Positions 15,866-26,109 of a stretch of DNA of 64,000 nucleotides are shown piece by piece. Position numbers and translations under genes: made by a program. The notes under the pieces were generated by a model. The model saw only the letters and a program-made list of their open reading frames with translations. It had not been told where the DNA came from and did no database searches. Origin of the DNA: Peribacillus frigoritolerans_B (GTDB taxonomy: Bacteria > Bacillota > Bacilli > Bacillales > DSM-1321); assembly GCF_044762665.1 (NCBI RefSeq), contig NZ_JBIWES010000016.1, forward strand, positions 1-64,000. The letters run 5' to 3'. Numbering within the stretch: the stretch's first letter is position 1; each line of letters starts with the position of its first letter.

Positions 15866-16954
15866 TTACTTTGCTAATAAACCGTCAATTGTAACAAATT
15901 CATAGCCTTCTGCTCTTAATTGGTCAATCATTTGGGGCAGTGCCTTCACTGTTCCTTCTAATTTTGAATTTTGGAAATTGTGCTGCAAGACAATTCCACC
16001 GGGTGATTTATCCCTATTCAAAATCGTTATAATTTCCTCTGCGGATGTACCACTCCAATCGAGTGTATCTACTGACCAAAGAATGTTTTTAAATCCTAGT
16101 CTTTTAAATACAAGGGCATCTGCAGGTGTAAAGTCGCCATATGGCGGCCTAATTAATGTAGCTTTTACGCCTGTTACTTTTTCGATTATTTCGTTCGTAG
16201 ACTTAAGTTGCTGAATAACCTGGGATGTATATAGTTTGGAAAGTTCCGGATGATCCCAAGAGTGATTTGCAATGGTATGTCCCTCGTCTACCATTTGTTT
16301 TGCCAATTCTGGAAAATAGGAAACTTGCTCCCCAACAACGAAAAATGTTGCAGGAACACCTTTTTCTTTTAATATTTTTAAAATTTGAGGTGTAATAAGT
16401 TTGTCAGGACCGTCATCAAAAGTTAATGCAATTTGCTTTTTGGTTGTTTCGGCTTTTTCGTAAGCTATTGTCTTATTCGCTTCTGGTGTGTTTGTCTGAA
16501 TAAAGGTTCTATAAATCTTTGGATCATAGGTAACGGTCATTCCCAATTTCTGTGCAGTCACTAATAACGGAACATATGGTCGTCCATCAATTGTGGTTGT
16601 TGTCGTAGCCAGGTACTCACGAATCCATTTGTTTTTTTCCTTATCGTAATAGTCCATATATTTTTTATCTAATGGTAGGGCAACAATATTATTTCTCTCA
16701 ATAGCGATAGATTGATATTTTTCATTCCGGTCAACAGTAGCACCTGTATGTTTGAAAAATATATCTGGTACCATCAAACGGTCATTTTGCATATAATAGC
16801 TCGTTTTAATAAGCTTTCCATCAACAGAAATAGAAGCGAATGATACTGTTTCGGCTTGTGCTGGCGCTACACCAAAAAGGCCTGATACTATGAAGGAAAA
16901 GAGTAGAATTGCTAAAAGTGTTCTTTTTCCCTTCATTTTGTTTAATTTAAGCAT
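15866..16954 (-). CDS. Secreted polysaccharide deacetylase (CE4)
   Basis: A 362-residue exported enzyme. Signal peptide to about residue 34 (APAQA-E). Residues ~40-155 form a copper-amine-oxidase-N-like domain (DRLMVPDIFFKHTGATV, RPYVPLLVTAQKLGM), which in Bacillus exoenzymes probably binds the wall. The CE4 NodB domain follows with all motifs: TFDDGPD near residue 180 (catalytic Asp plus metal Asp), HSWDH (metal His), RPPYGD, DTLDW and LQHN. It removes acetyl groups from peptidoglycan or another N-acetylated glycan. Two Met options lie at the N-terminus; the first (16954) follows a GGGGG site. Monocistronic, on the opposite strand to its neighbours. Confidence 0.9.
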   Translation of the reverse strand: MLKLNKMKGKRTLLAILLFSFIVSGLFGVAPAQAETVSFASISVDGKLIKTSYYMQNDRLMVPDIFFKHTGATVDRNEKYQSIAIERNNIVALPLDKKYMDYYDKEKNKWIREYLATTTTTIDGRPYVPLLVTAQKLGMTVTYDPKIYRTFIQTNTPEANKTIAYEKAETTKKQIALTFDDGPDKLITPQILKILKEKGVPATFFVVGEQVSYFPELAKQMVDEGHTIANHSWDHPELSKLYTSQVIQQLKSTNEIIEKVTGVKATLIRPPYGDFTPADALVFKRLGFKNILWSVDTLDWSGTSAEEIITILNRDKSPGGIVLQHNFQNSKLEGTVKALPQMIDQLRAEGYEFVTIDGLLAK

Positions 16955-17222
16955 GATTATCCCCCTGTTTTTTCTATCTTTATACAGGACTATATTATCA
17001 GGAAATTTGTCATTTCTATATAGAATATTAATGGAAATAAAAAAAGGAAACCAGGTTAAAAATGGCTGGATTAAGGTACTTAAAAAACGCTAATAACAAC
17101 CTGAATAAGTGTAAGCCATAAATTCCTACAATTAGGTTTATATAAACAGATAATATAATTGTCATCTTATTCTGGCTGTTTAACATTAAAGAGTAAAGAT
17201 CTGACCTTAATAGGGACAAAAA

Positions 17223-17252
17223 CAATAAACCTTTCATTTGAGAGGTTTATTG
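17223..17252. terminator. Inverted repeat between deacetylase and yknW-like gene
   Basis: CAATAAACCT, ten-base loop, AGGTTTATTG: a perfect ten-base inverted repeat without a T tract. Possibly an operator for the genes starting at 17399. The rest of 16955-17398 is AT-rich promoter DNA with no gene. Confidence 0.35.
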
Positions 17253-17398
17253 AAGTAATCTATTTTATGTCTTGAGTATGTGCTGTTTAGACATGATTAA
17301 GACTTTTTTTGTTAAATTACGGAAGTGATTGCTATGTAATGTGGAATTATGCTATAAATTTGTAGTGATATTTTTTGACTTTTGACAGGAGGAATACG

Positions 17399-18067
17399 AT
17401 GCACCAAGTTCGATTACTCGAAGGTACATTTAAGCCATTTATACATCTTGAAAAGATTAAGCAATCAGAAAAAGTAAAAGGATTACCTTTGAGAATAGCT
17501 GCGATAATTGGATTAAGTATATGGATTTCTGCAGTTGGTGCTTTTTTAGGAATAAGTACAGAAGAAATAATGAAAATGATGGATATAATTAGGAGAGATA
17601 AACTAGAATTTGCAAAATTATATTTTGGGGTTGGCGAGGTCTTATCAGGATTATTTTTTCCTTTATTTATCATAGTTTTTTTCTCACTTTTTTTCAGGAT
17701 GTTTTTCAAACAAGTAGGATTCACCAAGCTTATTACTATTCAACTGTTTACAGCATTCGTATTTACAATTGAAAAAATGTTGACTTTTCCGATCTTTTAC
17801 GTTCTTGGAATAAACTCAGAATCATCTCCATTTGGCTTAGGAGTTCTTATACAGCTCATTTCAGAGCAAACCTTTCTTGTGAATTTTATAAGTCACATAA
17901 CTATTTTTCAAATATGGGCTGCTTGTTTACAAATAATTGCTTTCCGTAAGATGTCAGATAAAACAATGAAATCGATAATAGGGATTGTTCTCTTTGGTAA
18001 TATTATCTTCATGTTGATATTAACTACCTCTACTATTTTAATTCAAGACCTAGGAACTTCGTTGTAG
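17399..18067 (+). CDS. Yip1-family membrane protein, YknW-like
   Basis: A 222-residue membrane protein with about five hydrophobic segments and a cytoplasmic N-terminus (HQVRLLEGTFKPF). I start it at the ATG at 17399, directly after ACAGGAGGAA; the frame is open for eight more codons without a ribosome site. Topology and the pairing with an adaptor protein six bases downstream recall B. subtilis YknW, a Yip1-domain protein that assembles with YknX and the YknYZ ABC transporter in defence against the SdpC killing factor. Sequence-level identity to YknW cannot be verified here; the assignment rests on topology and gene order. Confidence 0.6.
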   Translation: MHQVRLLEGTFKPFIHLEKIKQSEKVKGLPLRIAAIIGLSIWISAVGAFLGISTEEIMKMMDIIRRDKLEFAKLYFGVGEVLSGLFFPLFIIVFFSLFFRMFFKQVGFTKLITIQLFTAFVFTIEKMLTFPIFYVLGINSESSPFGLGVLIQLISEQTFLVNFISHITIFQIWAACLQIIAFRKMSDKTMKSIIGIVLFGNIIFMLILTTSTILIQDLGTSL

Positions 18068-18073
18068 GGGGAC

Positions 18074-19294
18074 ATGATGAAAAAACAAACGTTTATAAGC
18101 CTTGTAATCATGATCATGATTTTAGCACTAGTTATAATAAATGTCGTTATTATATTAAGTACAGACCACATAAATCGTTCTAAAGCTATACTGGAGTATA
18201 CAATTACTAACAAAGGAACCTTGAGGGAAGTATTACTAACTAAAGGAATTGTTATACCGGCAGCTCATTATTCTATTAAATATGATAAAACTTTAGGTTC
18301 GATAAAAGAAATTTCAGTAAAAGAGGGAGACACAGTTTTAGAAGGTGATACTCTAATTGAATACAATACTAGTCATATAAAGAATGAAATTTTATCACTT
18401 GATCAGCAACTAGAAAAATTATCAAGACAATTTAGTAAGGCTGAGGCTGATATTTCTACTTTAGAACAACAACTTAATGAGCCTGTTGATGTAGAGGAAA
18501 AAAAAGATATTGCTCAAAATAATAAAAATGTAAGCAGTCAAATTGACGAAAAAAAATACCAAATCCAGGAAATTGAAATGCAGATTGACGAGATTAACCA
18601 AAAAATCAAGCACTTACAGTTAGATAAAGAAAATTATAAAATCACAAGTAAGATTGCTGGAACAGTTACTAAAGTCAGGCCATTTGCACAAAGTGAAAAT
18701 GACTTGGTTGTTTCTATTGAATCAAGTCAACCATATCTTATTGAAGGGAAACTTTCTGAAAAAGAAATGGTCAAAGTGCAAGAGGGGCAAAAAGTAATTG
18801 CATCCGCATTAGTTTTACCTAATCAGAAAAAAGAGGGTACCGTAAAAGAATTAAAAATGGCCCCGATCGGAAACCCATCTGTTGAAGATAAGGAAAGTTA
18901 TTATCCATTTGTTTTAGAAATGAATAAAGCCGTACAAAATTGGCATCACGGTTATCATATGAATGTTGAAATCGTTCTTGAAGAGCGAAATGGTATTATT
19001 ATCATACCTGATTCTACTATTCAGAAAGAGGACGATAAATCCTATGTTTATGTCATTAAAAATGGAAGATTAGAAAAAAGAATCATACAACTAGGAATGA
19101 AGTTAAATCACCGGCAAGAGGTTGCGAAAGGTTTAGAACTGGGTGAGAGAATTGTTAGCAAACCATCTAAAGATTTAGATAATAAAATGGAGATTTTCAT
19201 GCCTATAAACCATTTTTATCTGAAGAAAGAAACAACGAAAGCTTTTACGAAAGATCAAACGATTCGTTTAGTTTTAAAAGGATTGTTTCAGTAA
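18074..19294 (+). CDS. Membrane-fusion/adaptor protein, YknX-like (HlyD/RND type)
   Basis: A 406-residue adaptor. One N-terminal membrane anchor (residues ~8-30). Then a split lipoyl-like domain (ISVKEGDTVLEGDTLIEYNT ... ITSKIAGTVTKVRPF) around a coiled-coil hairpin of ~95 residues (EQQLEKLSRQFSKAEAD...). Then beta-barrel (VQEGQKVIASALVLPNQ) and C-terminal domains with HHGYHMNVEIVLEERNGIIIIP. Two ATGs (18074, 18077) follow GGGGG. Such adaptors normally serve an ABC or RND exporter encoded next to them. None follows here: a terminator comes 110 bases later. It must work with a chromosomal transporter or act differently. Confidence 0.8.
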   Translation: MMKKQTFISLVIMIMILALVIINVVIILSTDHINRSKAILEYTITNKGTLREVLLTKGIVIPAAHYSIKYDKTLGSIKEISVKEGDTVLEGDTLIEYNTSHIKNEILSLDQQLEKLSRQFSKAEADISTLEQQLNEPVDVEEKKDIAQNNKNVSSQIDEKKYQIQEIEMQIDEINQKIKHLQLDKENYKITSKIAGTVTKVRPFAQSENDLVVSIESSQPYLIEGKLSEKEMVKVQEGQKVIASALVLPNQKKEGTVKELKMAPIGNPSVEDKESYYPFVLEMNKAVQNWHHGYHMNVEIVLEERNGIIIIPDSTIQKEDDKSYVYVIKNGRLEKRIIQLGMKLNHRQEVAKGLELGERIVSKPSKDLDNKMEIFMPINHFYLKKETTKAFTKDQTIRLVLKGLFQ

Positions 19295-19405
19295 GAGTGT
19301 AACAACTCTCTAATACAGATATATTAAACAAATGAAAAGAATCGTTTAAAACTGAACTATATCCCAATATGAATGGTTTTATAAAAAAACTACATGCTGT
19401 TAATA

Positions 19406-19432
19406 AATGACCTCGGTTTCCGAGGTCATTTT
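19406..19432 (+). terminator. Terminator of the yknWX-like operon
   Basis: AATGACCTCGG, TTT loop, CCGAGGTCATT then TTCTT. A strong, perfect stem. Confidence 0.85.
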
Positions 19433-20057
19433 CTTAAATTATCGCAATAATGTACTTGCAATTACGTAACCTGTGCTTGAGCTTTCATGCTCTATTAACA
19501 CTCTACGGCCACATAGGGTATAAAACACTGTAATTTTCCTACGTTAAATAAACAATAATAAAAACATTTTTCTAATTCAGCTTATCGTAAGGTGCGTTCA
19601 AAAATGAGGTTCGGTAATATGCTTTTGTTCATGATTTAAGTAGGTTTGGACGGAATAGACCAGAAATGCGCAATGATTGGGAACCAATGATTGTGATATA
19701 GTGGTAACTCTTTAAGCTGTCAATATAAGCAAAAATCATTTGTGTTATTCTCCCCCCTTTATATTTAAAATGAGTCGGTAAACTAGCGTTAATTTCTTCA
19801 ATAATTGTTTTAGCAGTCTTTGATTGTCAAAGAAGTTCTTTTTCTTCACAATTACTGAATTTGCAAATTCATATTCTTTCTCATCAGAGTAAATGCTTTA
19901 ACCAAGCATTTCATGTTTTTCCTCCTTATCATTTGAACAATAAACATTCACATTTAAAAATACCATTATTTGCTCAATATCTACTTTCTGATAATTGATA
20001 TATAATTTTCTAGGCTATCCAGATAGTACATAGATTGAGAGAGGAAGAAAAATATTT
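19433..20057. other. Intergenic region before rhs2
   Basis: No gene found on either strand. The stretch is AT-rich with scattered stops and may contain decayed sequence. GAGAGAGGAAG before 20058 is the rhs2 ribosome site, and TATATAATTTTC near 19999-20010 could be part of its promoter. Confidence 0.4.
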
Positions 20058-23000
20058 ATGCCAATAGAATTTCGATTGTTTTATCGTTATGTTGTCATGC
20101 TATTATCAATTTGTCTTATTGTTAGTTTAATAATGCCAAATTTTGCAGAAGCAACACCAGGTGAGACAAAAAGGGTATCTAAAAAAGAAAAAGTAACAGC
20201 AAACATTGGGGAAATCCCAAATAAGCTTCCAAAGGAAAAAGTGGAGTTAACCAGTAAACGTACCCCTTTTTCAAAACGTTACTTAAATCCAGATGGAAGT
20301 TTTTCTGAAGAAATCTTCATGGAACAACAATTTTACCAAGATTCATCTGACAAAAAGTGGAAGAAAGTCAATAACAAACTAAAAAAGAGTACTAAAAGAA
20401 CAGGGAAGTTTGAGAATACCTCAAGTAATGTAAGCACTTTTTTTGCGGAACAATCGGGAAATAACGAACTTGTAACGGTGGATAAAAATGAAAAAAGTGT
20501 TAGCTTCGTACCTGTAAAAGCCAATAAGGTAAAGGGAGCTATCAAAGATAACGAAGTCACGTTTAAGGAAATATTACCAGATGTAGATTTCCGTTATAGT
20601 GTACATGGCAGCGCTGTTAAAGAGGATATTGTCCTTCATCAATATCAAAACGAAAATACATTCAGTTTTGAGTTGAAGATGAAAGGTGTTACACCTCATA
20701 AAGAAAAAAACGGTACGATTATTTTCAAAGATTCAAAGGGAAAAACAATATGGTTCTTTGAAGAACCTTATATGACAGATGCAAAAGGGAAATATTCTGA
20801 AAAAGTTTCCTTGGAACTGCGTGCAGAAAAAGGGAAAACGTTTGTTGATGTCATCGCCAACCAAGAATTCTTAAAAGATCCAAAGACAGAATATCCAGTA
20901 ACGATCGATCCAACCATTAATGATTGGGATGTTATTCGAGATTCATTTATTGCAAGTAGTTTTTCAAGTTCCGCCTATTCAAGCGAAACATTTATGAATA
21001 CAGGATATCATGGTTATTTTGGCTCGAGTCGTGCACTGATCCAATTTGTTCTACCTAGCCTTCCTAGCGATAGTGTCATTTCAAATGCTACTTTCAATGC
21101 ATATCAAGCAAAAAGTGATGCATCAACGGCTTCTATAGATTTATTCCGAGTTACAAGTAACTGGTCAGCAACTACAGCAACTTGGAATGCCCAGCCCTCC
21201 CTTGGAGGATCTCCAGAGTCTACCACGACAGACAATAAAGTAAATGCTTATTGGCAATGGGATATTACGAAATTGGCTAAGGACTGGTATAACGGAGTCC
21301 AGGCGAACTATGGAATGATGTTAAAACAGCAAAACGAAACAACTTCTCCCTATCGCTCATTTAATAGTGTCAATAGTGGAAATAATACACCACGAATTAC
21401 CGTTAATTATACGGTTGCAGGCATTGGTTTGGAGTCATTTTGGATGACTACGAAAAATGGTGTAAACCCTGCAAATGGAAACCTTGTCTATCAGGATACG
21501 GATGTGGAGATTCCGGGACGTGGTCCAGAAGTAAGCCTTGCCCGAACCTTTAACAGCCGAAAATCTTCTTTTAAGGGTCTATTCGGATATGGATGGATAA
21601 CGAATCTTGAACCGTTCCTCGTTGATTCGGGAAGTGGACCAATCACGTTCATTGATGGTGATAACACCCGTCATATTTTTGGAGAAAAATTGGGAGGCGG
21701 ATATGAAGCAGCCGGCGGGATTTACCTTGATTTAGTGAAGAATAATGACGAAACGTATACGATTACCGAAACGGACGGAACAAAAACGAATTTTAACAAG
21801 AATGGAAAAATCAGCTCGATTGTTGACACAAATGATAACAAAACTACTTTTGTGTATGACACTTCTGGAAAATTAACGAAAATACAGGATGCTTCTGGGC
21901 GAGAAACGACTGTTACTCACAATACTAACGGATATGTATCAAGCGTCACCGATCCAGCAAACCATACAACTAGCTATGAATATGATGCCTCTGGTAACCT
22001 GACAAAAGTGACAAACCCAGAAGGAAAAGCAACAACCTTCTCGTATGATACAGATCATAACATCACAGGAATCACGGATGCTCGCAACACTAAAACAACC
22101 GTCGGTTACGATGCGTCAGACCGTGTTTCTAGTATTAGTCATCCTATTACGATTAACGGTGCTACTGAAACAAGTAAAACGACATATAGCTATGATTCCA
22201 CAAATCTGGTTACATCGGAAACAGATGGAGAAGGTAAACGCATTGACTATACTACAAATACGAATGGTAATGTCGTGCAAACAACGGAAAATCCACTTGA
22301 TACGGTAAATAAAGTTGTTACGACGTATAGCTACGACAATAACAACAATCTCACAAAAGTCGTCGATGCCAATACCAACAAAACAAATGGAACAGCAGCA
22401 TATGTGTACACATATGACGAGAAAGGCAACATTACAGGAGTCCAATTGCCTGAAAACCAAAATTCTACTTTTGAGTATGATAGCCAAAATAACCTGACAA
22501 AAGAACAGAATTTCAATCAAAATGTCAGTTCATACGATTACGATGCGGATAACAATCAGACAGAATCGACAGATCCAAATGTACAAACGTCAGCAAGTCG
22601 GTATGATTCGAAAGGAAATCTCCTATATGATACCCATCCCATGTCAGCCGTAGATAATATGCTGGCAAATTCAAGCTTTGAGTTTGATCAGAATAGTGAC
22701 AACTGGCCTGATAACTGGGAACAGCTAAAAGACACCGGCAGCACAGCCAATTTTGCTTGGTCAAGTACGAGTAAGTTTGGTGGAAAAGGTGTCAGCATCG
22801 CTAATCCAACAAGTTGGGCAGTGGTTCGTTCAGATAAGTTCGACTATACAACTGGAGAAAAATATATAGCGAGTGCTTATCTAAAAACTAGCAGTACAGT
22901 TGGTAATGCCTTATTAAAAATCGAATTTTTCGATGATCAAAATAATTGGTTAGGGCAGGAATTTTCATCTGGATTAAAGGGAACACACGATTGGACTCGC

Positions 23001-25706
23001 CTTCAGACCGTTATTGATAACGTACCGGCAAACACAAAGAAAATTAGTGTAGCTGTTGGGCTAAATGCGGGATCTGGAACTGCTAATTTTGAAGGGGTAC
23101 AATTAGAGAAAGGAACAAACCTTTCTGCTTATAACCTTGTTGATAACTCAAGTATTGAAAGATATCAAGATGGAAAACCCACTAACTGGGTTACAAGTAG
23201 TAATTTATCTGTAAATGATAAGGTCGTTCAGAACCAGAATTCCGAAGATGACAATGTCTTTATCGGAAAATCATCCTTCCAAATGACAGGAGAAGCTGGA
23301 AAAAATAAGTATATCAAGCAGCATATTAATGTATCTGGTGATGCTAATTCAAAATACACGCTTTCAGGATGGTCCAAACAAGTTAGTGCTAATTCCAATG
23401 GTGGAGATTATGCAATACAAGTTGCGATTAATTATAAAGATGGAACTACAGATTGGGATTACGGTAACGACTTTGATAAAGCAGCATCAGGGTGGCAACA
23501 CGTTGCTGCAGAAGTAAAGGCGAAAAAAGAGTTTAATTCTATTGACGTATATTATTATTATTACAACCAATCTGGAACAGCATGGTTTGACGCTATGCGT
23601 CTGGAAAATGGGGCGTCTATTAGCTCAAACACATATGATGCTAACGGCAACTATGTAATCAGTGTAAAGGACCAGATTGGGGAAAGTGTTTCATACAGTT
23701 ATGACACTGTGGGTAATCGAACAAGTATAAAAGATAGCAAGGGACAAACAACATCGTTTGATTACGATTCCCGCAATTTGCTTACTAAAGTTACAGATGC
23801 CAACCTTGGTGTAATGTCTTATAGTTATGATGGTAATGGCAACCGAACAGCGGTAAATGATGCTAAAGATAATCTAACGAAGTATGATTATAACGAGTTT
23901 AATCTTTTGTCAAAAATAACTAATCCATTAAATCAGGTTACTCAATTTGAGTATGATAGAAACGGTAATCAAACAAAGGTCGTATTGCCGAAAGGTAATA
24001 CCATTTCCAGTAGCTTTGATGCCCTTAATCGTTTAAACAGCACATATGTAAATGGAGTGAAAAAATGGGATTACGCTTACGATTTGAATCGCAACCTGAC
24101 TTCAGTCATCGATGCATCTGGTAAACAAACAACATTTTCTTACGATAAAAACAATCTTTTAAAGCAGGAGGTCAAAGGATCTATAAAGACCGATTATGGT
24201 TACGATCCAAACGATAACTTGACTTCCGTAAAATTCACGGCCGGAACCACAAGCATTTCAACAGAATTAGCTTATAACAAGCTGGATCAGCTCACTGAAT
24301 TGGCCCGAAATGGGGTAAATCAGGTGAAACTTGTTTATGATGAGCGCGGAAAAGTGACTTCCATGAAACGGGCAAACAACACCTATACCTCTCAAAACTA
24401 TGATGATGCGAACCGGTTAATAGAGTCAAAAAACTACAAGAAAGACGGAACCGTTTTGGATTCATACAAGTATAGCTACGATCCAAATGGGAACCACATA
24501 AGTATCGTCACAAATAATGGAAATGTTTCATATGAATATGATTCGTTGAACCAGCTAAAAAATGAAATATTAACGGACGGAACAGTGATTTCCTACGAAT
24601 ATGATGCTGTTGGTAACCGTACAAAGAAAACTGTTACAAAAGGCACGACAAAAACAACAACAAGTTATACGTACAATGCTGGAAACGAGTTGACAAACGT
24701 TAACGGACAGACATATACGCATGACCAAAACGGAAACATTACCAATAACGGAGATAAAACATACATCTATAATGAGGAAAACCAATTAATTGAAGTAAAA
24801 GACAAAACTGGTGCTTCAGTTACGAAAAACAACTATGACCACGAAGGAAATCGTACAAGCATAACCACATCTACTGGAACAACTTACTTCCATTATGATG
24901 GAGATAAGGTTATTGCAGAAACCGATACAAATAATAACATTACTGCTGAATATTCTTGGGATACTGAAGGTAACCCCATTACGATGACTAGAAGTGGTAA
25001 GGTATACTATTACCATTTAAACGGTCACGGAGATGTCACGGCTTTAACAGATGAGAACGGGAATGTTGTTGCCGAGTATCAATATGATGCCTGGGGAAAT
25101 GTTATTTCTCAATCGGGTACAATGGCTTCATCAAACCCCTATCGTTATGCTGGATATCGATTTGATGAAGCAACGGGATTATATTATCTATTGTCGCGAT
25201 ACTATGATTCAAACATAGGCCGTTTCTTAACAAGAGACACGTTCCATGGATATGTGAACACTCCATTGAGTTTAAATCAATATGCGTATTCAGAGAATAA
25301 TCCTGTCATGTTAATTGATCCAGATGGTCATTCTGCTGTAGGGACGATTAAAACTGTTACTGTAAAGGTTTCAGCTGCTTCCTTAAAAAGAAAAATGAAA
25401 GCAGCAAAAATTACATCATATTTGGTTAAAGGACCTATAAATGAAATTTTAGGGGGGGCAGTGGGGCATGGTGCCAAAACTAAATTTGGAGCTGGTTTAA
25501 GAGGTCTTTCCACATATGCTCTAGTCTCAGTAATAGGTTTAGGAGCTGAAAAACAAATAGAAGAAACTAAAGCGTTCTTAAAAAAAATAAAAGCTAATCA
25601 TGCAGCAGGTATCGTTATAAAGCAAAAATATAGATATTCTTATATGAATGGGGCAGGTACTGGATGGTACACTTACGGAAAAGCATCCGTAAGCCTTTAT
25701 TACTAA
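20058..25706 (+). CDS. WapA/RHS YD-repeat polymorphic toxin 2
   Basis: An 1882-residue secreted RHS protein. Signal peptide (hydrophobic residues 11-27, cleavage near FAEA). Propeptide with KRTPFSKRYLNPDGSF, also seen as a variant in rhs1. DNRLRE-type domain around residues 290-455 (SNWSATTATWNAQPSLGG). DUF6531-type start (NGVNPANGNLVYQDTDVEI). YD repeats in two blocks split by two tandem jelly-roll, CBM-like modules (residues ~865-1190: NMLANSSFEF and YNLVDNSSIE starts, each ending in an ANFEGVQLEKG/AWFDAMRLENG line). RHS core end near YDSNIGRFLTRD...NNPVMLIDPDGH (about residue 1757). The last ~124 residues are a distinct basic domain ending in Tyr/Gly-rich YGKASVSLYY, not recognised. A small membrane protein gene follows. 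Confidence 0.9.
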   Translation: MPIEFRLFYRYVVMLLSICLIVSLIMPNFAEATPGETKRVSKKEKVTANIGEIPNKLPKEKVELTSKRTPFSKRYLNPDGSFSEEIFMEQQFYQDSSDKKWKKVNNKLKKSTKRTGKFENTSSNVSTFFAEQSGNNELVTVDKNEKSVSFVPVKANKVKGAIKDNEVTFKEILPDVDFRYSVHGSAVKEDIVLHQYQNENTFSFELKMKGVTPHKEKNGTIIFKDSKGKTIWFFEEPYMTDAKGKYSEKVSLELRAEKGKTFVDVIANQEFLKDPKTEYPVTIDPTINDWDVIRDSFIASSFSSSAYSSETFMNTGYHGYFGSSRALIQFVLPSLPSDSVISNATFNAYQAKSDASTASIDLFRVTSNWSATTATWNAQPSLGGSPESTTTDNKVNAYWQWDITKLAKDWYNGVQANYGMMLKQQNETTSPYRSFNSVNSGNNTPRITVNYTVAGIGLESFWMTTKNGVNPANGNLVYQDTDVEIPGRGPEVSLARTFNSRKSSFKGLFGYGWITNLEPFLVDSGSGPITFIDGDNTRHIFGEKLGGGYEAAGGIYLDLVKNNDETYTITETDGTKTNFNKNGKISSIVDTNDNKTTFVYDTSGKLTKIQDASGRETTVTHNTNGYVSSVTDPANHTTSYEYDASGNLTKVTNPEGKATTFSYDTDHNITGITDARNTKTTVGYDASDRVSSISHPITINGATETSKTTYSYDSTNLVTSETDGEGKRIDYTTNTNGNVVQTTENPLDTVNKVVTTYSYDNNNNLTKVVDANTNKTNGTAAYVYTYDEKGNITGVQLPENQNSTFEYDSQNNLTKEQNFNQNVSSYDYDADNNQTESTDPNVQTSASRYDSKGNLLYDTHPMSAVDNMLANSSFEFDQNSDNWPDNWEQLKDTGSTANFAWSSTSKFGGKGVSIANPTSWAVVRSDKFDYTTGEKYIASAYLKTSSTVGNALLKIEFFDDQNNWLGQEFSSGLKGTHDWTRLQTVIDNVPANTKKISVAVGLNAGSGTANFEGVQLEKGTNLSAYNLVDNSSIERYQDGKPTNWVTSSNLSVNDKVVQNQNSEDDNVFIGKSSFQMTGEAGKNKYIKQHINVSGDANSKYTLSGWSKQVSANSNGGDYAIQVAINYKDGTTDWDYGNDFDKAASGWQHVAAEVKAKKEFNSIDVYYYYYNQSGTAWFDAMRLENGASISSNTYDANGNYVISVKDQIGESVSYSYDTVGNRTSIKDSKGQTTSFDYDSRNLLTKVTDANLGVMSYSYDGNGNRTAVNDAKDNLTKYDYNEFNLLSKITNPLNQVTQFEYDRNGNQTKVVLPKGNTISSSFDALNRLNSTYVNGVKKWDYAYDLNRNLTSVIDASGKQTTFSYDKNNLLKQEVKGSIKTDYGYDPNDNLTSVKFTAGTTSISTELAYNKLDQLTELARNGVNQVKLVYDERGKVTSMKRANNTYTSQNYDDANRLIESKNYKKDGTVLDSYKYSYDPNGNHISIVTNNGNVSYEYDSLNQLKNEILTDGTVISYEYDAVGNRTKKTVTKGTTKTTTSYTYNAGNELTNVNGQTYTHDQNGNITNNGDKTYIYNEENQLIEVKDKTGASVTKNNYDHEGNRTSITTSTGTTYFHYDGDKVIAETDTNNNITAEYSWDTEGNPITMTRSGKVYYYHLNGHGDVTALTDENGNVVAEYQYDAWGNVISQSGTMASSNPYRYAGYRFDEATGLYYLLSRYYDSNIGRFLTRDTFHGYVNTPLSLNQYAYSENNPVMLIDPDGHSAVGTIKTVTVKVSAASLKRKMKAAKITSYLVKGPINEILGGAVGHGAKTKFGAGLRGLSTYALVSVIGLGAEKQIEETKAFLKKIKANHAAGIVIKQKYRYSYMNGAGTGWYTYGKASVSLYY

Positions 25707-25792
25707 AAATAGGAAAAGTAAAACTTGAATAATTTGGATTAAGAAAGTTTACTAAAAAAGTATGAACAACAAATATAGAGGATTGATTTATT

Positions 25793-25963
25793 TTGAAAAA
25801 TTATATAAAGTCTTTTATTTATGCATTGTTTTGTTCCTTAATAATGACTGGAATAGACATTTTGCTTAATGGATACAAAAACTTTGTGAGTACATTCATC
25901 TTCGGATTTATTTGTATGTTTATTGTCATGTTATTTATTGATAGAAGAAAAACTAATAAGTAA
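25793..25963 (+). CDS. Putative immunity protein for RHS toxin 2 (small membrane protein)
   Basis: A 56-residue product from a TTG at 25793 preceded by AGAGGATTGA: KNYIKSFIYALFCSL, then a second hydrophobic stretch (FIFGFICMFIVMLF) and a basic tail RRKTNK. Two membrane helices. It begins 86 bases after the rhs2 stop. Its place and membrane character parallel the 81-residue protein after rhs1, so it is the best candidate immunity protein. Unlike rhs1, spacing is loose and the start weak. Confidence 0.5.
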   Translation: MKNYIKSFIYALFCSLIMTGIDILLNGYKNFVSTFIFGFICMFIVMLFIDRRKTNK

Positions 25964-26076
25964 AATACAAAAGTTGAACAATAATTGTATTTATGTCACT
26001 GCATACAAAAATATTTAGACCTGCATACCTGTATCACATTTTGAAGATTAACTGTGAACTAATTAGGCTAGAAATG

Positions 26077-26109
26077 AGAGTCCTCATTCCTTAACGGAGT
26101 GAGGACTCT
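26077..26109 (+). terminator. Hairpin after rhs2 region
   Basis: AGAGTCCTCAT, loop of about 11 bases, TGAGGACTCT. A perfect ten-base stem followed by GTAGTTTACTTT, so a moderate terminator. The remainder of 25964-26342 holds no gene. Confidence 0.6.

Noticed and set aside
17028..17237. Minus-strand hydrophobic frame between the deacetylase and the yknW-like gene
   Set aside because: AT-rich sequence often gives hydrophobic frames. No ribosome site, and it covers the probable promoters of both neighbours.
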